Shown: positions 61,834-64,000 of the stretch, piece by piece
Position numbering within the stretch: the stretch's first letter is position 1
Layout: each line of letters starts with the position of its first letter
NCBI RefSeq assembly: GCF_034541975.1
Contig: NZ_JAVYJM010000001.1
Reading direction: 5' to 3' (one strand)
From: Dermacoccus abyssi
GTDB lineage: Bacteria > Actinomycetota > Actinomycetes > Actinomycetales > Dermatophilaceae
DNA: 64,000 nucleotides
Notes under the pieces: model-generated
The model's database searches: none
The model's input: only the letters and a program-made list of their open reading frames with translations
Told to the model about the DNA's origin: nothing
Translations under genes and position numbers: made by a program

Positions 61834-62967
61834 ATGGAGTGCGTCTACTTCGACCGGCATCTGTGCCGCTCGTGCACCCTGCTCGAAACTCCCTACGCGG
61901 AGCAGCTTCGCAATAAGCAGGCTCGGGTCGCCGAAACGCTGGCCACGCGGATCCCCGACGGTGTCTGGCTGCCCGCGCGGGCGTCGGCCGAGACGCGGTT
62001 CCGGTCCAAGGCGAAGCTCGCCGTCGGCGGCACCCTGCAAGCGCCGACACTCGGCATCACGGACGCAGATGGAACCGGGGTCGACCTGCGTGAGTGCGGT
62101 ATCCAGGACGCAGCCATTTGGGACGTCGTGCCCGACCTTGCAGGCTTCGTCACGTATGCCCGGCTGCGGCCGTACGACGTCGCAGAGCGCGAGGGTGACC
62201 TCAAGTTCGTTCTCGTCACCGCGAACACCGACGGCGAACTCATGGTGCGCTTCGTCCTGCGCAGCCAGGACGACGTATCGCGTCTACGCGAGGCGTTGCC
62301 CGCTCTCCTCGAGCGCCTCCCCCAGGTGCGCGTCGTCTCGGCGAACATCCATCCCGAGCACAAGGCCGTGGTCGAGGGCGACCTCGAGATCCCACTGACG
62401 CCGGAGCAGACCCTGCGTCTGCCGGTGGGCGACGTCACGCTGCACCTGCGTCATCGCAGCTTCCTCCAGACGAACACCGACGTCGCCGGCGACCTGTACC
62501 GACAGGCCGCCGCCTGGGCCGACGCGGTGCACGCGCGCAACGTCCTCGACCTGTACTGCGGGGTCGGCGGGTTCGCACTCCACCTCGCCGGCGAGCACCG
62601 GAGGGTGTACGGCGTCGAGATCGAACCCACCGCGGTGGAGAGCGCGCGCCTGGCTGCGTCGGAGCGAAGCACCGCAGGGGATGTCACGTTCGAGGTCGGT
62701 GATGCGAGCGTGCTCGACGTGCCTGCGGAAGACTCCGCCGACCTCGTCGTCGTCAACCCACCACGACGGGGTATCGGCGAGCACCTGGCTCGTACGCTCG
62801 ACGGCAGCGGCGCGCACACCGTCATCTATTCGAGCTGCAACCCGACGACGCTCGCAGCCGACCTGGAACACCTCGCCTCCTTCGATGTCACCGCCGCGCG
62901 CCTGTTCGACATGTTCCCGCACACCCACCACGCCGAGGTGGCCGTGCTCCTGCGCCGTCGCCTCTGA
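61834..62967 (+). CDS. rlmC: 23S rRNA (uracil-C5)-methyltransferase, RlmC type
   Basis: The 377-residue protein starts with the iron-sulfur cluster ligands in MECVYFDRHLCRSCTLLETPY. A SAM-binding domain follows (DLYCGVGGFALHLAG at about 245) with DLVVVNPPRRGIGEHL and the catalytic Cys in IYSSCNPTTLAADL. The short N-terminus without a TRAM domain favours RlmC (747-type) over RumA/RlmD. A 16-bp palindrome follows the stop. Confidence 0.92.
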   Translation: MECVYFDRHLCRSCTLLETPYAEQLRNKQARVAETLATRIPDGVWLPARASAETRFRSKAKLAVGGTLQAPTLGITDADGTGVDLRECGIQDAAIWDVVPDLAGFVTYARLRPYDVAEREGDLKFVLVTANTDGELMVRFVLRSQDDVSRLREALPALLERLPQVRVVSANIHPEHKAVVEGDLEIPLTPEQTLRLPVGDVTLHLRHRSFLQTNTDVAGDLYRQAAAWADAVHARNVLDLYCGVGGFALHLAGEHRRVYGVEIEPTAVESARLAASERSTAGDVTFEVGDASVLDVPAEDSADLVVVNPPRRGIGEHLARTLDGSGAHTVIYSSCNPTTLAADLEHLASFDVTAARLFDMFPHTHHAEVAVLLRRRL

Positions 62968-62983
62968 ATGCGGTCGACCGCAT
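62968..62983. promoter_or_regulatory. Perfect 16-bp palindrome between rlmC and the symporter gene
   Basis: ATGCGGTCGACCGCAT starts right after the rlmC stop codon. It could be an operator for the downstream symporter or, less likely, a short terminator stem since there is no loop or T-run. Confidence 0.4.
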
Positions 62984-63046
62984 AACCATTCGGACACAAA
63001 GCTCCTGCGCCCCGAACCGCTGCGCCGATTCAGGGATCGCCAAGAA

Positions 63047-63052
63047 TAGATT
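63047..63052 (+). promoter_or_regulatory. -10 element of the symporter gene
   Basis: TAGATT gives a leader of about 33 nt that contains GGGAG before GTG 63091. Confidence 0.4.
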
Positions 63053-63090
63053 GAGGGGTCTTTCACCCACGTCAGACCTGGGAGCCCTGA

Positions 63091-64000
63091 GTGCCCGAGA
63101 ACTTGCCCGCTGACGCCCGCGACGCGTCAGCACCCTCCGCGCCTTCGACCTCGACGCCGAAGAAGGATCGCAGCCACTGGCTGTACATCGCCGTCATCAT
63201 CGCCGTGATCGGCGGCATCATCTTTGGTCTCGTCGCTCCCGACGCGGCCAAGGAGTGGAAGCCTGTCGGCGAGATGTTCGTCGATCTCATCAAGATGATG
63301 ATTTCGCCGGTCATCTTCTGCACCATCGTCCTGGGTATCGGCTCGGTGCGGAAGGCTGCCACCGTCGGTAAGGCCGGCGGTCTGGCCCTCGCGTACTTCC
63401 TCACGATGTCGACCTTCGCACTGGCCATCGGCCTCGTCGTCGGCAACATCATCCAGCCGGGACACGGGCTCAAGATCACCCCCGGTTCGGCTGGCAAGTA
63501 CGTCGAAAAGGCGTCGGAGTCCGACCACGGCCTCCTCGGGTTCATCGCCGACATCATCCCGACAACTCTGTTCTCCCCTCTCACCGGCGACAGCGTCCTG
63601 CAGACCCTGTTCGTCGCCCTGCTCGTCGGCTTCGCCATCCAGAAGATGGGCGCCGACGCCGAGCCGGTGCTGCGCGGTATCACCTACCTGCAGAAGATCG
63701 TCTTCCGCGTGCTGACGATGGTTCTGTGGCTCGCCCCGATCGGTGCATTCGGCGCCATGGCTGCGGTCGTCGGAGAATCCGGAGCCAAGGCCGTCGGTGA
63801 AATGCTCAAGCTGATGTTCGGGTTCTACATCACCTGTGCTCTCTTCATCTTCGTCATCCTCGGCGCACTGCTGTGGCTCGTTGCTCGCGTCAACATCTTC
63901 AAGCTGCTCAAGTACCTCGCCCGCGAGTTCCTCCTCATCGTCGCGACGTCGTCGTCCGAGTCGGCCCTGCCGAACCTCATGGCGAAGATGGAGCACGCCG
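63091..64000 (+). CDS. Dicarboxylate/amino acid:cation symporter (SDF family), 3' truncated by window
   Basis: The first 303 residues are present. After a Ser/Thr/Pro-rich cytoplasmic start (GTG 63091, GGGAG upstream), membrane segments follow (WLYIAVIIAVIGGIIFGLVA, MMISPVIFCTIVLGIGSV, FALAIGLVVGNIIQPGHG). The conserved hairpin ATSSSESALPNLM lies at the end of the window and LIKMMISPVIFCTIVLGI near residue 70. This is the DctA/GltP family, which imports C4-dicarboxylates or glutamate/aspartate with Na+ or H+. The substrate cannot be decided without the C-terminus. Confidence 0.93.
   Translation, partial: MPENLPADARDASAPSAPSTSTPKKDRSHWLYIAVIIAVIGGIIFGLVAPDAAKEWKPVGEMFVDLIKMMISPVIFCTIVLGIGSVRKAATVGKAGGLALAYFLTMSTFALAIGLVVGNIIQPGHGLKITPGSAGKYVEKASESDHGLLGFIADIIPTTLFSPLTGDSVLQTLFVALLVGFAIQKMGADAEPVLRGITYLQKIVFRVLTMVLWLAPIGAFGAMAAVVGESGAKAVGEMLKLMFGFYITCALFIFVILGALLWLVARVNIFKLLKYLAREFLLIVATSSSESALPNLMAKMEHA

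Overview
The window is very GC-rich and its gene content is that of a Gram-positive actinomycete, most likely Micrococcales and possibly Dermacoccaceae-like (an inference; no rRNA is present). The markers are mycothiol biosynthesis (mshC), RbpA, the pupylation genes (arc, dop, pup, pafA, pafB, pafC), the two-gene CE1758/CE1759 flavin pair, DUF3090/SCO1664 family genes, and many starts 6-8 nt after a TANNNT box, as in leaderless actinobacterial mRNAs. Almost all of it is conserved chromosomal backbone. There is no CRISPR, insertion sequence or prophage.

Layout. 1-4080: end of a medium-chain dehydrogenase, dinB, a TPR protein, an NfeD/SPFH pair and tRNA-Leu(GAG). 4100-7110: an M20 peptidase, DUF5703, an acidic-tailed small protein and a degenerate aldo/keto reductase coupled to corA. 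8150-12480: the phosphatase-DUF3090-SCO1664-mshC block, convergent with a PAC2 gene. 12570-17080: metH plus a HAD phosphatase. 17240-21420: thiC under a TPP riboswitch, then the CE1759/CE1758 flavin pair. 21600-22720: a visibly AT-richer orphan restriction-like gene, the one clear candidate for horizontal transfer. 22750-25990: a RecB-like nuclease, an M50 protease and trmI. 26150-37790: the pupylation region, interrupted by a DUF3054 gene, an MFS exporter and two FKBP isomerases. 37840-41840: tatA, tatC and a HelY-type helicase. 41860-46230: a 5'-3' exonuclease, YbaK, Lnt, FxsA and RbpA. 46370-53170: transporters, HAD and RluA enzymes, an SRPBCC protein, a PH-domain protein and a small-molecule kinase. 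53150-54700: a RidA-like gene and a wrecked threonine synthase-like gene. 54700-64000: an alpha/beta hydrolase, a second PH protein, a Pr6Pr membrane protein, a Gre-like protein, an HtrA-type protease, a tandem pair of CNNM/CorC proteins with acylphosphatase and an RlmC-type methyltransferase, and the start of a dicarboxylate symporter.

Working together. ARC, Pup, PafA and Dop form a tagging and untagging system, but no 20S proteasome genes (prcB, prcA) lie between pup and pafA, and ARC lacks the proteasome-docking tail. Pup here probably serves a proteasome-independent role. PafB/PafC (a DNA-damage transcription factor), TatA/TatC and HelY follow directly. MshC makes mycothiol, and rbpA carries a promoter of the thiol-oxidative-stress sigma type (SigR/SigH), so redox stress is a recurring theme.

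Most notable observations: pupylation without a proteasome; an aldo/keto reductase lacking all four catalytic residues; a PLP-enzyme pseudogene that has lost its catalytic lysine; the orphan restriction-like gene; a candidate SigR-type promoter at rbpA; candidate operators at pafBC and at the MFS gene; and the many near-identical leaderless promoters.
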